Assembly (NCBI RefSeq): GCF_009930815.1
Contig: NZ_CP022222.1
Coordinates: 6,552,501 to 6,616,500, forward strand
DNA from: Bradyrhizobium sp. CCBAU 051011
GTDB taxonomy: Bacteria; Pseudomonadota; Alphaproteobacteria; Rhizobiales; Xanthobacteraceae
Length of the DNA stretch: 64,000 bases
Direction of reading: 5' to 3'
Position numbers and translations under genes: made by a program. Under the pieces are notes generated by a model. The model saw only the letters and a list, made by a program, of their open reading frames with translations. It had not been told where the DNA came from and searched no databases. Each line of letters starts with the position of its first letter. Positions within the stretch are counted from its first letter, which is position 1. Of the stretch, positions 41,710-49,728 are shown one piece after another.

Positions 41710-41828
41710 GTCGCCTCAATGCGCGCCCGGCGACGAGCGCAATTGCGCTCGCGGAGTGATGACAAGCTCCGAGACATCCGGGACCACTCTAACACCGCCC
41801 CGAATGTTGCTTCGCTTATCCGGGCTAC
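41710..41828. repeat. REP-like mosaic between panE and rlpA
   Basis: ATGCGCGCCCGGCGACGAGC, then the palindrome GAGCGCAATTGCGCTC, and a GTAGCCCGGAT-type half ending TTATCCGGGCTAC. It resembles 48196-48337 and 54381-54535. Confidence 0.68.
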
Positions 41829-41983
41829 AACGGGGGACCACTAAATTCTGTGACACAATCATCACACTCAATCCGAATGCGCTGTGGAGGCCGCGTCCGG
41901 CCACGTTTCCGCCCGTATTCGGTCCCGCCATGCCGCGTGTTGGTTTTCGGCTTGGGCTGGGGTACGAGCGGGGGGATTGCAAC

Positions 41984-42574
41984 ATGTCTTCCATTGGCTG
42001 CATCGGTACTTCATACGTCGACGTCAGGGCAGGCCGTACTCGATTTGATGCGCCGTTGATCACGGCCGCGCGCGCAGGGAGATTCATACGGCTGCTTGCT
42101 GCCGCGTTGGGAGCCGCATCGCTTGCGGCCTGCGCACAGTCCTCAGTCGTCACCCAAAAATCTGAACTTCGGGCCGTCAGGCAGGCGTCGGTGGACCAGG
42201 ATCGAGCGGCACCGTCCATGATGAAGAGGCGCGTGGTCGCCGCGAGAAAGCACGCCCGGTTCGCGTCGCGCAAGGATACAGGCGGCGCCAAGACGGCCTC
42301 GCATGGGGTTGCCAGCTTCTACACCGAGGGAACGAAGACCGCGAGCGGCGAAAAGTTCAACACGCTCGATATGACCGCCGCGCATCCGACGTTGCCCTTC
42401 GGCACCAAGTTACGCGTGACAAACGTCGCGAGCGGCCAGTCGGTGACGGTACGCGTCAATGACCGCGGCCCGTATGTTCGGGGGCGTGTTGTCGACGTCT
42501 CATATTCCGCGGCCGACGCGCTGGGAATGGTGGGCAAGGGTGTTGCCAAGGTCAAGCTCGACGTCGTGGAGTAG
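41984..42574 (+). CDS. rlpA: RlpA-family septal/peptidoglycan lipoprotein
   Basis: A 196-residue protein with a lipobox (LGAASLAACAQ; lipidated Cys near residue 48 from this start) and a C-terminal double-psi beta-barrel domain: GVASFYTEGTKTASGEKF, MTAAHPTLPFGTKLRV, VNDRGPYVRGRVVDVSYSAA. RlpA proteins are glycan-strand lytic transglycosylases that act on denuded peptidoglycan or bind it at the division site; the catalytic Asp is the one in NDRGPY. There is no SPOR domain. ATG 41984 has GGGGGG upstream. Confidence 0.88.
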   Translation: MSSIGCIGTSYVDVRAGRTRFDAPLITAARAGRFIRLLAAALGAASLAACAQSSVVTQKSELRAVRQASVDQDRAAPSMMKRRVVAARKHARFASRKDTGGAKTASHGVASFYTEGTKTASGEKFNTLDMTAAHPTLPFGTKLRVTNVASGQSVTVRVNDRGPYVRGRVVDVSYSAADALGMVGKGVAKVKLDVVE

Positions 42575-42595
42575 CTGACGACGCAGCCGTAGCGC

Positions 42596-43669
42596 TTATC
42601 CGTTCTTCGGGCTGCCCAGGATGTCCGACAGAGCCGACAGCAGCCGGTCAATTTGCTCGTCTGTGCCCACACTTATCCGCAGATAATCGGCGATGCGCGG
42701 AGCGGAAAAATGGCGGACGATCACCGCCCGTTGGCGCAGCCCAGTAGCTAGCGCCGCGCCCTCGTGCGCCGGATGCCGCGCGAAGACGAAGTTGGCCGAG
42801 GAAGGCAGCACTTCGAAGCCCAGCCGGATCAGTCCGCGATTCAGCCGCTCCCGGCCTTCGATCACGCGCGCGCGGCTCGCTTGAAAATAGGCTTCGTCCT
42901 CCAGAGAGGCGATGGCGCCGGCCTGGGCGGGCCGCCCGAGGGGATAGGAGTTGAAGCTGTCCTTCACCCGGGTGAGTCCCTCGATCAGGTCGGCGTCGCC
43001 GATCGCATAGCCAACCCGCAAGCCGGCCAGGGCCCGCGACTTGGACATGGTTTGAACGACCAGAAGATTCCGGTGGGAGGCAACCAGCGGGATCGCAGTC
43101 TCGGCGCCGAAATCGACATAGGCCTCGTCGATCACAACGGGAGCGTCAGGATGTTGCTGCAGCAGGGTAATGATCTCGGCGCGCGACAGCGCAATTCCCG
43201 TCGGCGCGTTCGGATTGGGCAGGATGAGCGCGCCGGCCGGCCGGCGATAATCGGCCACGCGAATCTGCATGGCCTGATCGAGCGGGACGGTCTCGTAGGC
43301 GATGCCGAACAGGCGGCAATAGACCGGATAGAAACTGTAGGTGATGTCAGGGAATAGCAACGGCGCATCATGCTTGAGCAGCGCGGTGAAAGCGTGGGCC
43401 AGCACCTCGTCCGAGCCATTGCCGACGAACACTTGTTCCGGCCGTACGTGGTGGTGGGCGGCCAAAGTAGCCCGCAGCGCGGTGGCCTGTGGATCCGGAT
43501 ATAAACGCAGCGTATCGGCCGCCTCGCCGCGAATGGCTCCCAACGCGCGTGGCGAAGGGCCAAACGGACTTTCATTGGTGTTGAGCTTGACCAACTCCGC
43601 CATGCGGGGCTGCTCGCCCGGCACATAGGGCTTCAGGTCGTGGGTCAAGCTGCTCCAGAAACGGCTCAT
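42596..43669 (-). CDS. hisC: Histidinol-phosphate aminotransferase
   Basis: A 357-residue PLP enzyme of fold type I. Seen: [38 protein letters not shown], the PLP-Asp site [10 protein letters not shown], the Schiff-base Lys in [14 protein letters not shown], and the C-terminal [11 protein letters not shown]. It converts imidazole-acetol phosphate to histidinol phosphate with glutamate, or a similar aromatic amino acid reaction in paralogues. GGAG precedes ATG 43669. It lies 19 bases after pdxY on the same strand and not with other his genes. Confidence 0.88.
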   Translation of the reverse strand: MSRFWSSLTHDLKPYVPGEQPRMAELVKLNTNESPFGPSPRALGAIRGEAADTLRLYPDPQATALRATLAAHHHVRPEQVFVGNGSDEVLAHAFTALLKHDAPLLFPDITYSFYPVYCRLFGIAYETVPLDQAMQIRVADYRRPAGALILPNPNAPTGIALSRAEIITLLQQHPDAPVVIDEAYVDFGAETAIPLVASHRNLLVVQTMSKSRALAGLRVGYAIGDADLIEGLTRVKDSFNSYPLGRPAQAGAIASLEDEAYFQASRARVIEGRERLNRGLIRLGFEVLPSSANFVFARHPAHEGAALATGLRQRAVIVRHFSAPRIADYLRISVGTDEQIDRLLSALSDILGSPKNG

Positions 43670-43688
43670 TTTTTTCTCCAAATCCGCC

Positions 43689-44537
43689 CTACGGCCCGAT
43701 CGCGATACTCTCGAACTTGCGCGTCGGATGAGCCAGCCACTCCGCGCTTTCGACGATGCGCATTTCCTCGGCACCGCTGGTCGCGGTGCGTTCCAGCACG
43801 GCGAAGATGGCGGAGGTGGCGTGGCTGAGCGCATCCGGCGTGTCGGCGCCGCGGAGGCGGGCAGCGACCAGCAGTGCGGCGAACAGATCGCCGGTGCCGT
43901 TCGGGCTGATCGGCAGTTTTGGTGTGCGTACGCGAAAGGACCTCGCGCGCTCGACGGCGAGAGTCTCGATCTCGCCCGGTGGCGTGTCGGCCAGCTCGGC
44001 GCTGGTGACGATGACCGTTCCGCGCGCCATGAACGCACGCGCGGCCTTGAGCACCTGGTCGATCGTCGCGGCCTTCTTTCCACATAGCCATTCGAACTCG
44101 AAATGATTGGGCGTGATGATGTCGGCGAGCGGACACAGAAGATCGCGGACCAGCGGCGGTATTTCAGCGTGGACGAACAGGCCGCGGTCGCGATCCCCCA
44201 GCACGGGGTCGCAGCAATAGCGCAGCGCGGGATTTTTCGCCTTGGCGCGCGCGACAAAGTCCGCGACCACTTTGGCGTTGTCGGCCGAGCCGAGATAGCC
44301 GGACAGGATCATCTGCGCGCTATCGACCGCGCCGCGCTCCTCGATGCCAAGCAGGAGATCGCCAACGAGTGTCCCATCGAGCACGCGGCCGCGCAGCGTC
44401 GGATAGCCCGGCCGGTTGCTGAGTAGCGTGGTCGGCACCGCCACGACGTCGATGCCGTGCATCTGCATTGGAAACACCGCGGCGCTGTTGCCGACATGAC
44501 CGAAGGCGACCTGCGACTGAATGGAAATCACGTTCAT
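43689..44537 (-). CDS. pdxY: Pyridoxal kinase
   Basis: A 282-residue ribokinase-fold vitamin B6 kinase: [57 protein letters not shown], and the ATP/anion loop [16 protein letters not shown] with the catalytic Asp. It phosphorylates pyridoxal to PLP in salvage. ATG 44537 was chosen, as the longer frame has no support. It is probably co-transcribed with hisC downstream, which needs PLP. Confidence 0.9.
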   Translation of the reverse strand: MNVISIQSQVAFGHVGNSAAVFPMQMHGIDVVAVPTTLLSNRPGYPTLRGRVLDGTLVGDLLLGIEERGAVDSAQMILSGYLGSADNAKVVADFVARAKAKNPALRYCCDPVLGDRDRGLFVHAEIPPLVRDLLCPLADIITPNHFEFEWLCGKKAATIDQVLKAARAFMARGTVIVTSAELADTPPGEIETLAVERARSFRVRTPKLPISPNGTGDLFAALLVAARLRGADTPDALSHATSAIFAVLERTATSGAEEMRIVESAEWLAHPTRKFESIAIGP

Positions 44538-44647
44538 GAGATGTTTCTGGGGATTACCGAATTGCCGAAGAGGGGAACCCGCCGAGGTTAACACATTGGT
44601 TATTTGTTTGCGGTCATTTTCACGATCTCATTCAACAGGGAGTCACC

Positions 44648-44917
44648 ATGTCTGACGTCACCATTCCCGGCGGCCGGATCCGTTCTTTCGTTGAGCGGAT
44701 CGAGAATCTCGACACCGAATTGCAGGAGCTGAACGAGCAGAAGAAGGAAGTGTTTTCGGAGGCCAAGGGCGAGGGGTTCGACGTCAAGATCCTCAAGGAG
44801 ATCATCAAGCTGCGCAAGCAGGACCAGGACGAGCGCGACGAGCGCGAAAGCCTGCTCGATCTCTACATGCGCGCGATGGAAACCGCGCCGCCGGAGAAGA
44901 CCGCCAAGGCGGCGTGA
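44648..44917 (+). CDS. gapR: GapR-like nucleoid-associated protein (DUF2312)
   Basis: An 89-residue helical protein. FVERIENLDTELQELNEQKKE is a coiled coil, and VFSEAKGEGFDVKILKEIIK plus LRKQDQDERDERESLLDLYM match the DUF2312 family, whose Caulobacter member GapR binds AT-rich, overtwisted DNA ahead of replication forks. Length agrees. Ribosome site AGGGAG. Followed by three REP elements. Assignment rests on remembered family patterns. Confidence 0.85.
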   Translation: MSDVTIPGGRIRSFVERIENLDTELQELNEQKKEVFSEAKGEGFDVKILKEIIKLRKQDQDERDERESLLDLYMRAMETAPPEKTAKAA

Positions 44918-44942
44918 GCCGAAGAGAAGCCGAGCAAAGAAT

Positions 44943-45018
44943 GTAGCCCGGATGAGCGCAGCGATATCCGGGACGATGTGAGAGTTGTCCCGGATGTCGC
45001 TCCGCTCATCCGGGCTAC
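44943..45018. repeat. REP-like repeat, GTAGCCCGGATGAGCGCAGCG type
   Basis: Near-perfect inverted pair: GTAGCCCGGATGAGCGCAGCG-ATATCCGGG ... CCCGGATGTCGCTCCGCTCATCCGGGCTAC. First of three elements in a row after gapR. Confidence 0.82.
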
Positions 45019-45107
45019 TCGCTGCTTGCTCATTCCCAGGCGAATGAGCTCTAATGACGCATGCACTTCGTCAGGACATGCTCGTTTGAACAGCGAGCGC
45101 AGCGTGG

Positions 45108-45185
45108 GTAGGGCGGGTTGGCGCAGCGTAACCCGCCGCTTCACCACGCGAAGTGGCGGATTACGCTGCGCTAATCCGCCCTACG
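45108..45185. repeat. REP-like repeat, GTAGGGCGGGTTGGCGCAGCG type
   Basis: Near-perfect inverted pair: GTAGGGCGGGTTGGCGCAGC-GTAACCCGCC ... GGCGGATTACGCTGCGCTAA-TCCGCCCTACG. Confidence 0.82.
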
Positions 45186-45216
45186 CATCTGACTCTCATC
45201 CGGTCTAATGCCTCCC

Positions 45217-45294
45217 CGTCATTGCGAGCGAAGCGAAGCAATCCATCTCTCCACGCGGGGATAGATGGATTGCTTCGCTTCGCTCGCAATGACG
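45217..45294. repeat. REP-like repeat, CGTCATTGCGAGCG type
   Basis: Near-perfect inverted pair: CGTCATTGCGAGCGAAGCG-AAGCAATCCATC ... GATGGATTGCTTCGCTTCGC-TCGCAATGACG. Same type as 31790-31876. Confidence 0.82.
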
Positions 45295-45367
45295 GGAGAG
45301 AGTCTTTCTCAAAAATGGGTTGAAGGTTTCGTCGTGACTTTTTCGCCGCCGCGCGCAAACACAAAGC

Positions 45368-45472
45368 AAACGTGTTGTTAAGAATTGATCCGCGCTGATT
45401 TGCGCTGACGCGATTCGTTCTTTGCGAACAAAATGGAGTCGGATAGAGAACAAAGCCGTGCTTGTTTCTCTG
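45368..45472. repeat. Dispersed 105-base repeat, copy 1
   Basis: Shares GCGCTGA-TTGCGCTGA, CGATTCGTTC-TTGCGAACAAA and TGGAGTCGGAT-GAGAACAAAGC with 53019-53125, about 75-80 percent identical by eye. It differs from the REP families. No protein is suggested in any frame. Confidence 0.72.
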
Positions 45473-45520
45473 CCGACGCCGTCGCAATCTCAATCCTCCA
45501 CGCCCGCGTAGTACGCAGCG

Positions 45521-45865
45521 TCAAAACACCGGCTCGCCGATCGCAACCTCGCTGCGCGGGCCGAGCACGATCACGTTGCCAGCAGCGTCCTTGGCGCCGA
45601 GGATCAGGAGTTCGGACGTGAAGCCCGCGATGTTCTTCGGCGCGAAATTGCAGACGCACACGACCAGCGAGCCGAGCAGTGCCTCCGGTTCGTAGTTCGT
45701 CACTTGCGCGCTCGACCACATGATCCTGTCAGCGCCGACGTCGACGCCGACCTTCAGGGACGGATTGCGCGCGCGCGGAAACGGCTGCACGTCCACGACC
45801 TTGCCGATGCGGATGTCGAGGCGGGCGAAATCGTCGTAGGTGGCCTGGGGTTTTAACGGGGGCAT
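45521..45865 (-). CDS. csaA: CsaA-type tRNA-binding-domain protein
   Basis: A 114-residue OB-fold protein: FARLDIRIGKVVDVQPFPRA, KVGVDVG, SSAQVTNYEPEALLGSLVV, and the C-terminal GPRSEVAIGEPVF. It matches the CsaA/EMAP-II-like tRNA-binding domain family; CsaA dimers have export-related chaperone activity, and related proteins bind tRNA. ATG 45865 gives the family N-terminus. Confidence 0.88.
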   Translation of the reverse strand: MPPLKPQATYDDFARLDIRIGKVVDVQPFPRARNPSLKVGVDVGADRIMWSSAQVTNYEPEALLGSLVVCVCNFAPKNIAGFTSELLILGAKDAAGNVIVLGPRSEVAIGEPVF

Positions 45866-46034
45866 GATATCGGGCTCGTTTGGCAAGCTGGATGTCGGGG
45901 ACTGTCGCATCACGTAGCCTCATATCGCAGTTGTCTTGCGGTTGGAACGCGCGCCGGCGCAGGTTGGTGATCCCTCGCCGAATAGGTTAGCCTTGCGTGA
46001 GCCCTCTATCCTCCAGCCGTTCGAGCGCTTGGCC

Positions 46035-46703
46035 ATGCATATCCTTCGACCCCAGTTTCGCATCGAACAGGACCGTGCGCTCGCATTTGCGGCCGAGCGC
46101 GGTTTTGGCGCGATCGTTGCCGCCGATGAGCGTGGCCCGTGCGCCTCGCACGTGCCGTTCGTGGTCCTGCGGCGCGACGACAGCGTGATCGTGCAGATCC
46201 ATCTCACGGCCAAGAATCCGCTCGTGGCGCTCGCCGACGGCAACAGGCGTTTTCTCCTGATCGTCTCTGGTGACGACGCCTATGTCTCCAACGACTGGTA
46301 TGCCTCGCGTGACAACGTGTCGACCTGGCTCTACGAGGCCGTACATCTCTCGGGCGTCGCGCACTTACGTGCGCTCGACGAGAACCGCGGCCATGGCGAT
46401 GCGCTGCTCGCCGTCTCGGAGGCGCGCCTGCCGAAACAGCCCTGGGACCTGGCTAAAATGGAGCCCGCCAAGCGCGAGAGCATGCTCGCCTCGATCCGCG
46501 TCATCGACCTCGTCGTCGAAGAGATCGAGGGGCAGTCAAAGCTCAACCAGCACAAGAGCGATGAGGACCATGTGGCGGTTACCAACCAGTTGGCGCGTGC
46601 GGAAGAGACGGGGAGCAGAAGACTGGCCGGGCGGATGCGCACGCTGCGCCCGGAGCTGGAATATGAGTTTGGCAAGCGTGGCCTGGAGACCGCCGCGGGT
46701 TGA
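46035..46703 (+). CDS. paiB: PaiB-family FMN-binding protein
   Basis: A 222-residue split-barrel protein: MHILRPQFRIEQDRALAFAA, SHVPFVVLRRDDSVIVQIHL, VSGDDAYVSNDWYASRDNVSTW, VVEEIEGQSKLNQHKSDEDH. PaiB proteins are FMN-binding and were named as negative regulators of sporulation and protease genes in Bacillus; the role here is unknown. ATG 46035 fits the family start. Two decayed scraps of a second copy lie at 58237-58300 and 58974-59033. Confidence 0.85.
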   Translation: MHILRPQFRIEQDRALAFAAERGFGAIVAADERGPCASHVPFVVLRRDDSVIVQIHLTAKNPLVALADGNRRFLLIVSGDDAYVSNDWYASRDNVSTWLYEAVHLSGVAHLRALDENRGHGDALLAVSEARLPKQPWDLAKMEPAKRESMLASIRVIDLVVEEIEGQSKLNQHKSDEDHVAVTNQLARAEETGSRRLAGRMRTLRPELEYEFGKRGLETAAG

Positions 46704-46728
46704 ATGTGGATGCGAGGTGCCAGTTGCT

Positions 46729-47085
46729 TTAGTCTGCCGCAGCGAGACGTGCCATCTGGTCTGCATGCGCCTTCACGAGAACGCCAATATGGACCAGGGC
46801 AGGCTCGCCATCTCGACCGAATTGAGCGTGGCGAAAACCCATTCCATCGCTTCGCTGTGACCGCGCGGATCGGCAGGCATCAGCACGTCACTACGGTTGC
46901 CTAGATGCAGCAGGATCGCACCGCTCTCGAAGATCGAGATGTCGCCATCGGTCAGCCACGGCACCTGGCCGAAGGGCTGGCGCGAAATGTTCGGCATTGC
47001 GATCGCGGAATGGCACGCTCTCGACGCCATAGGGGCGCGGCAGCTCCGGAACCCAGTCGAAGGTGGTGAGAATCAGAGCGGCCAT
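46729..47085 (-). pseudogene. Glutathione S-transferase pseudogene
   Basis: ATG 47085 opens MAALILTTFDWVPELPRP, the usual start of this GST group, but the next roughly 18 residues are missing before GVESVPFRDRNAEHF. A two-base loss then shifts frame; the frame continues QPFGQVPWLTDGDISIFESG and EMASLPWSILAFS and stops. The middle of the C-terminal domain is absent. KAHADQMARLAAAD, the expected end, appears in another frame just before 46729. At least two deletions and frame changes, so no functional enzyme. Confidence 0.75.
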
Positions 47086-47375
47086 CGGAATCTCCATTGT
47101 GTTTCACAAAGGACGGCCGAACGGCTCGCGCCCCGACACCCACCGACAAGTTTTTCGTCAGCCGCAGGCGGATATCGACGCAGCGGCCGCACCAGCGTTA
47201 GCGAATCTGCCGCTTGCGGACCCAGCCAAAATTCCAGCGAACCTTCACGGCTTCTCGTGCGACCAACGCGCGGTTCCACATCCTGCCACTGCATGTGTGC
47301 ATTGCAGCAACGGACTATTGCAACGCGGCAAAATGGATATTAGGTCCATATTTCAAGTTATTAAGGAGAACTGAA

Positions 47376-47645
47376 GTGAAGAAGATTTCCCTGTCCATCG
47401 CGGTCACCGCCGTGCTCGCCATCACGGCTGCCACGAGCGCCGTCGCTGCCGAGCTGCCAGCCTATGAGAAGGCAGGCTTTCCGATTTCGGCCGTGCAGGT
47501 TCAGGCGCTGGGCGCTGAACATGTCCAGGAAGCGTCGCCGCTGGCAACGTCCGCTACGCCCGTTCAGGTCAGTGTCCTGACGCCGCGCAGCAAGATCACC
47601 ACCGCGCAGGGCCGCCCCGCGACGGTCGGCCGCGCCGTTCAGTAA
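47376..47645 (+). CDS. Small secreted protein, 89 residues
   Basis: GTG start at 47376 with a strong AAGGAG site. The signal peptide is KKISLSIAVTAVLAITAATS, with cleavage near VAAE. The mature 65 residues start LPAYEKAGFPISAVQVQ and contain VSVLTPRSKITTAQGRPATVG; not recognised. Probably periplasmic. Ends in an efficient terminator. Confidence 0.7.
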   Translation: MKKISLSIAVTAVLAITAATSAVAAELPAYEKAGFPISAVQVQALGAEHVQEASPLATSATPVQVSVLTPRSKITTAQGRPATVGRAVQ

Positions 47646-47695
47646 GGACAGGCGCGAGTTGGCGCTGCGCATGAACGCCTTGCCTCAGATAGCAG

Positions 47696-47726
47696 AAAGC
47701 CCGCGAAATCCTCGCGGGCTTTTTTC
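47696..47726 (+). terminator. Hairpin terminator after the small secreted protein
   Basis: AGCCCGCGA and TCGCGGGCT pair across AATCC, followed by TTTTTCG. It may also serve the convergent yjdM gene. Confidence 0.85.
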
Positions 47727-47739
47727 GTGATGATCCGGC

Positions 47740-48090
47740 TTACGCCTTCTTCACGAATTCCGATTTCAGATTCATCGCGCCGATGCCATCGATCTTGCAG
47801 GCGATGTTGTGGCCGTCTGCGCCCTCGGTCAGGCGGATGTTCCTGACCTTGGTGCCGCCTTTGACGACCGACGACGATCCCTTCACCTTGAGGTCCTTGA
47901 TGACGATGACGCTGTCGCCGTCCGAGAGCGCGTTGCCGTTGGCGTCGCGCACGCCCGCCTCAGGCGAGGCCTCTGCGGCGGTGCCGGCCGCGGCGCTCCA
48001 CTCATGGGCGCATTCCGGGCAAACCCACAGGCTGCCATCCTGATAGGCATGTTCGGAATTGCATTTCGGGCAGTTCATTGCGTCGTCCAT
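47740..48090 (-). CDS. yjdM: YjdM/PhnA-like zinc-ribbon protein
   Basis: A 116-residue protein: an N-terminal zinc ribbon (CPKC ... CPEC), then the PhnA C-terminal domain ([20 protein letters not shown], then [18 protein letters not shown]). It was named for phosphonate use but is not a proven phosphonatase; DNA or ribosome roles have not been shown. ATG 48090 has AGGA upstream; an internal ATG four codons later is possible. Single gene. Confidence 0.85.
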   Translation of the reverse strand: MDDAMNCPKCNSEHAYQDGSLWVCPECAHEWSAAAGTAAEASPEAGVRDANGNALSDGDSVIVIKDLKVKGSSSVVKGGTKVRNIRLTEGADGHNIACKIDGIGAMNLKSEFVKKA

Positions 48091-48195
48091 TGTCGTCCTA
48101 AAACCCTGTCCGGGCGAAGCGCACCGTAGGTTCATGTCCGGGTAAAGCAAGGGAAAAGCTTCGGTCCCAGAAGGGGCAAGAGCCCATGGCATCGA

Positions 48196-48337
48196 GTAGC
48201 CTCGCATGAGCGCAGGCGACTTGCGGGATGACGTGAGAGTGGTCCCAGATGTCGAGAGCCCGTCGTCACCTCCGCGAGCGCAATTGCGCTCGTCGCCGGG
48301 CGCGCGTTCGCGCGACCCGTGGCTCATCCGGGCTGCC
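48196..48337. repeat. REP-like mosaic
   Basis: GTAGCCTCGCATGAGCGCAG start, the palindrome GAGCGCAATTGCGCTC, then GGGCGCGCGTTCGCGCGACCC and CTCATCCGGGCTGCC. Degenerate GTAGCCCGGAT type interrupted by the GCGCGAACGCGC type. The rest of the gap 48091-48540 shows no gene. Confidence 0.65.
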
Positions 48338-48540
48338 AGAGTGCAGGCGAGGGCCTTTTTGTCGCGACAGCCGGGCTTTGCAGCATCGCGCACACCCCAT
48401 AAGCTGACGTCAGCCGAAACGCGCCCCACCTCCCGCCAGAGATCGCCGCGTTACGTCGATCGAAGACGGAAGCGAAGGAGACGAGAACAGCAAAAAGCTG
48501 CAACGCTGCGCACTGCCATTGGGAAAAGGGGAGGACACCG

Positions 48541-49539
48541 ATGCCGCTGTCGATCGACCGCCGTCGCGCGCTTGCGCTCACCAGTTCTTTCATTGCGGCG
48601 CCGTGGCTCGTGCCGCGGGCGGGCCGCGCCGCGGAGGCCTGGCCGATCCGGCCCGTCAAATATGTCAACGGCTTTCCGGCCGGCGGCGCCACCGACACGC
48701 TGTCGCGCGTGCTCTGCCAGAAGCTGAGCGAACTGTCCGGGCAATCTTTCGTGGTCGAGAACAAGGCCGGCGCCGGCGGCGTGCTTGGCGCGGATGCGAT
48801 CGCCAAAGCGCCGGCGGATGGCTACACGATCGGGCTCGGCGGCATCGCCTCCAACGTGCTCGCGATCGGCTCTTACGCAAAACTGCCGTATCGGCCGCGC
48901 GAGGATTTCACCTTCATCTCCGGCATGTGGCAATTGCCGAACATTTTGTCCGCAAAGAAGGACCTGTTCTCCGCGGACCTGAAGGAATTGCTCGCGGCGT
49001 TCAGGAAGGAGCCTGGCAAATACACCTACGCGTCCGCCGGCTTCGGCACCACGCTGCATCTCTCCGGCGAGATGATGAACAGCATGGCCGGCGTCCAGGT
49101 CCGCCACGTGCCCTATCGCGGCGCCGCGCCGGCGCTGAACGACCTGCTCGGCGGCAATGTCGATCTCCTGTTCGACAATCTTCCAGGCTCGTTGCCGAGT
49201 GTGCGCTCCGGCGCGATCAGGCCCGTCGCGGTCACCGCGAAGAAGCGGATCGCGGAGCTTCCCGACGTGCCCGCGTTCGCCGAATTGTTGCCCGGCTACG
49301 AGATGACCTCATGGACTGCGCTGATCGGCCCCGCCAACATGCCGCCCGACCTCGTCGCGCAGATCAACGCGCTCACCGCAAAAGCGCTGAAGGATCCTTG
49401 GCTGCAACAGCGCTACGCAGACCTGGGGGCCACCACCTGGCCGACCACGCCGCAGGAGATCGCGGCTTATCGTGACAGCGAGGAAGCGCGGCTATTGCCG
49501 ATCATGAAGGCGGCCGGGATCAAGCCGGAGGGTGGGTAA
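48541..49539 (+). CDS. Bug-type (TctC) substrate-binding protein 1
   Basis: A 332-residue periplasmic binding protein of the tripartite tricarboxylate transporter family. The signal peptide has a twin-arginine-like start (SIDRRRALALTSSF). The Bug fold follows: WPIRPVKYVNGFPAGGATDT, VENKAGAGGVLGADAIAKAP, DGYTIGLGG, HVPYRGAAPALNDLLGG, and ELPDVPAFAELLPGYEM. Ligands are usually carboxylates or amides. No tctA/tctB genes are adjacent. GGGGAGG lies before ATG 48541. Confidence 0.88.
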   Translation: MPLSIDRRRALALTSSFIAAPWLVPRAGRAAEAWPIRPVKYVNGFPAGGATDTLSRVLCQKLSELSGQSFVVENKAGAGGVLGADAIAKAPADGYTIGLGGIASNVLAIGSYAKLPYRPREDFTFISGMWQLPNILSAKKDLFSADLKELLAAFRKEPGKYTYASAGFGTTLHLSGEMMNSMAGVQVRHVPYRGAAPALNDLLGGNVDLLFDNLPGSLPSVRSGAIRPVAVTAKKRIAELPDVPAFAELLPGYEMTSWTALIGPANMPPDLVAQINALTAKALKDPWLQQRYADLGATTWPTTPQEIAAYRDSEEARLLPIMKAAGIKPEGG

Positions 49540-49679
49540 GGGGATGCTCGTGGTCTCCGAGGCTCGCCTGCCAAGATCACGCTGCGAGTTTGCGCAGATT
49601 GAGCCCATCCCAAACAGAAGCGCCGCGTCTCGCGCCTGCGAGAAGCCTGCATCCTTCGGCTAACGCTATCACTCCTCAG

Positions 49680-49704
49680 GGAACGCCTGTTTCGCTGCGG
49701 CGTT
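49680..49704 (+). promoter_or_regulatory. EcfG (general stress) promoter
   Basis: GGAAC (49680-49684) and CGTT (49701-49704) with a 16-base spacer, an accepted EcfG spacing, 24 bases before ATG 49729. Confidence 0.75.
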
Positions 49705-49728
49705 CCTGCTCATGAGGAGGAATTCGCC

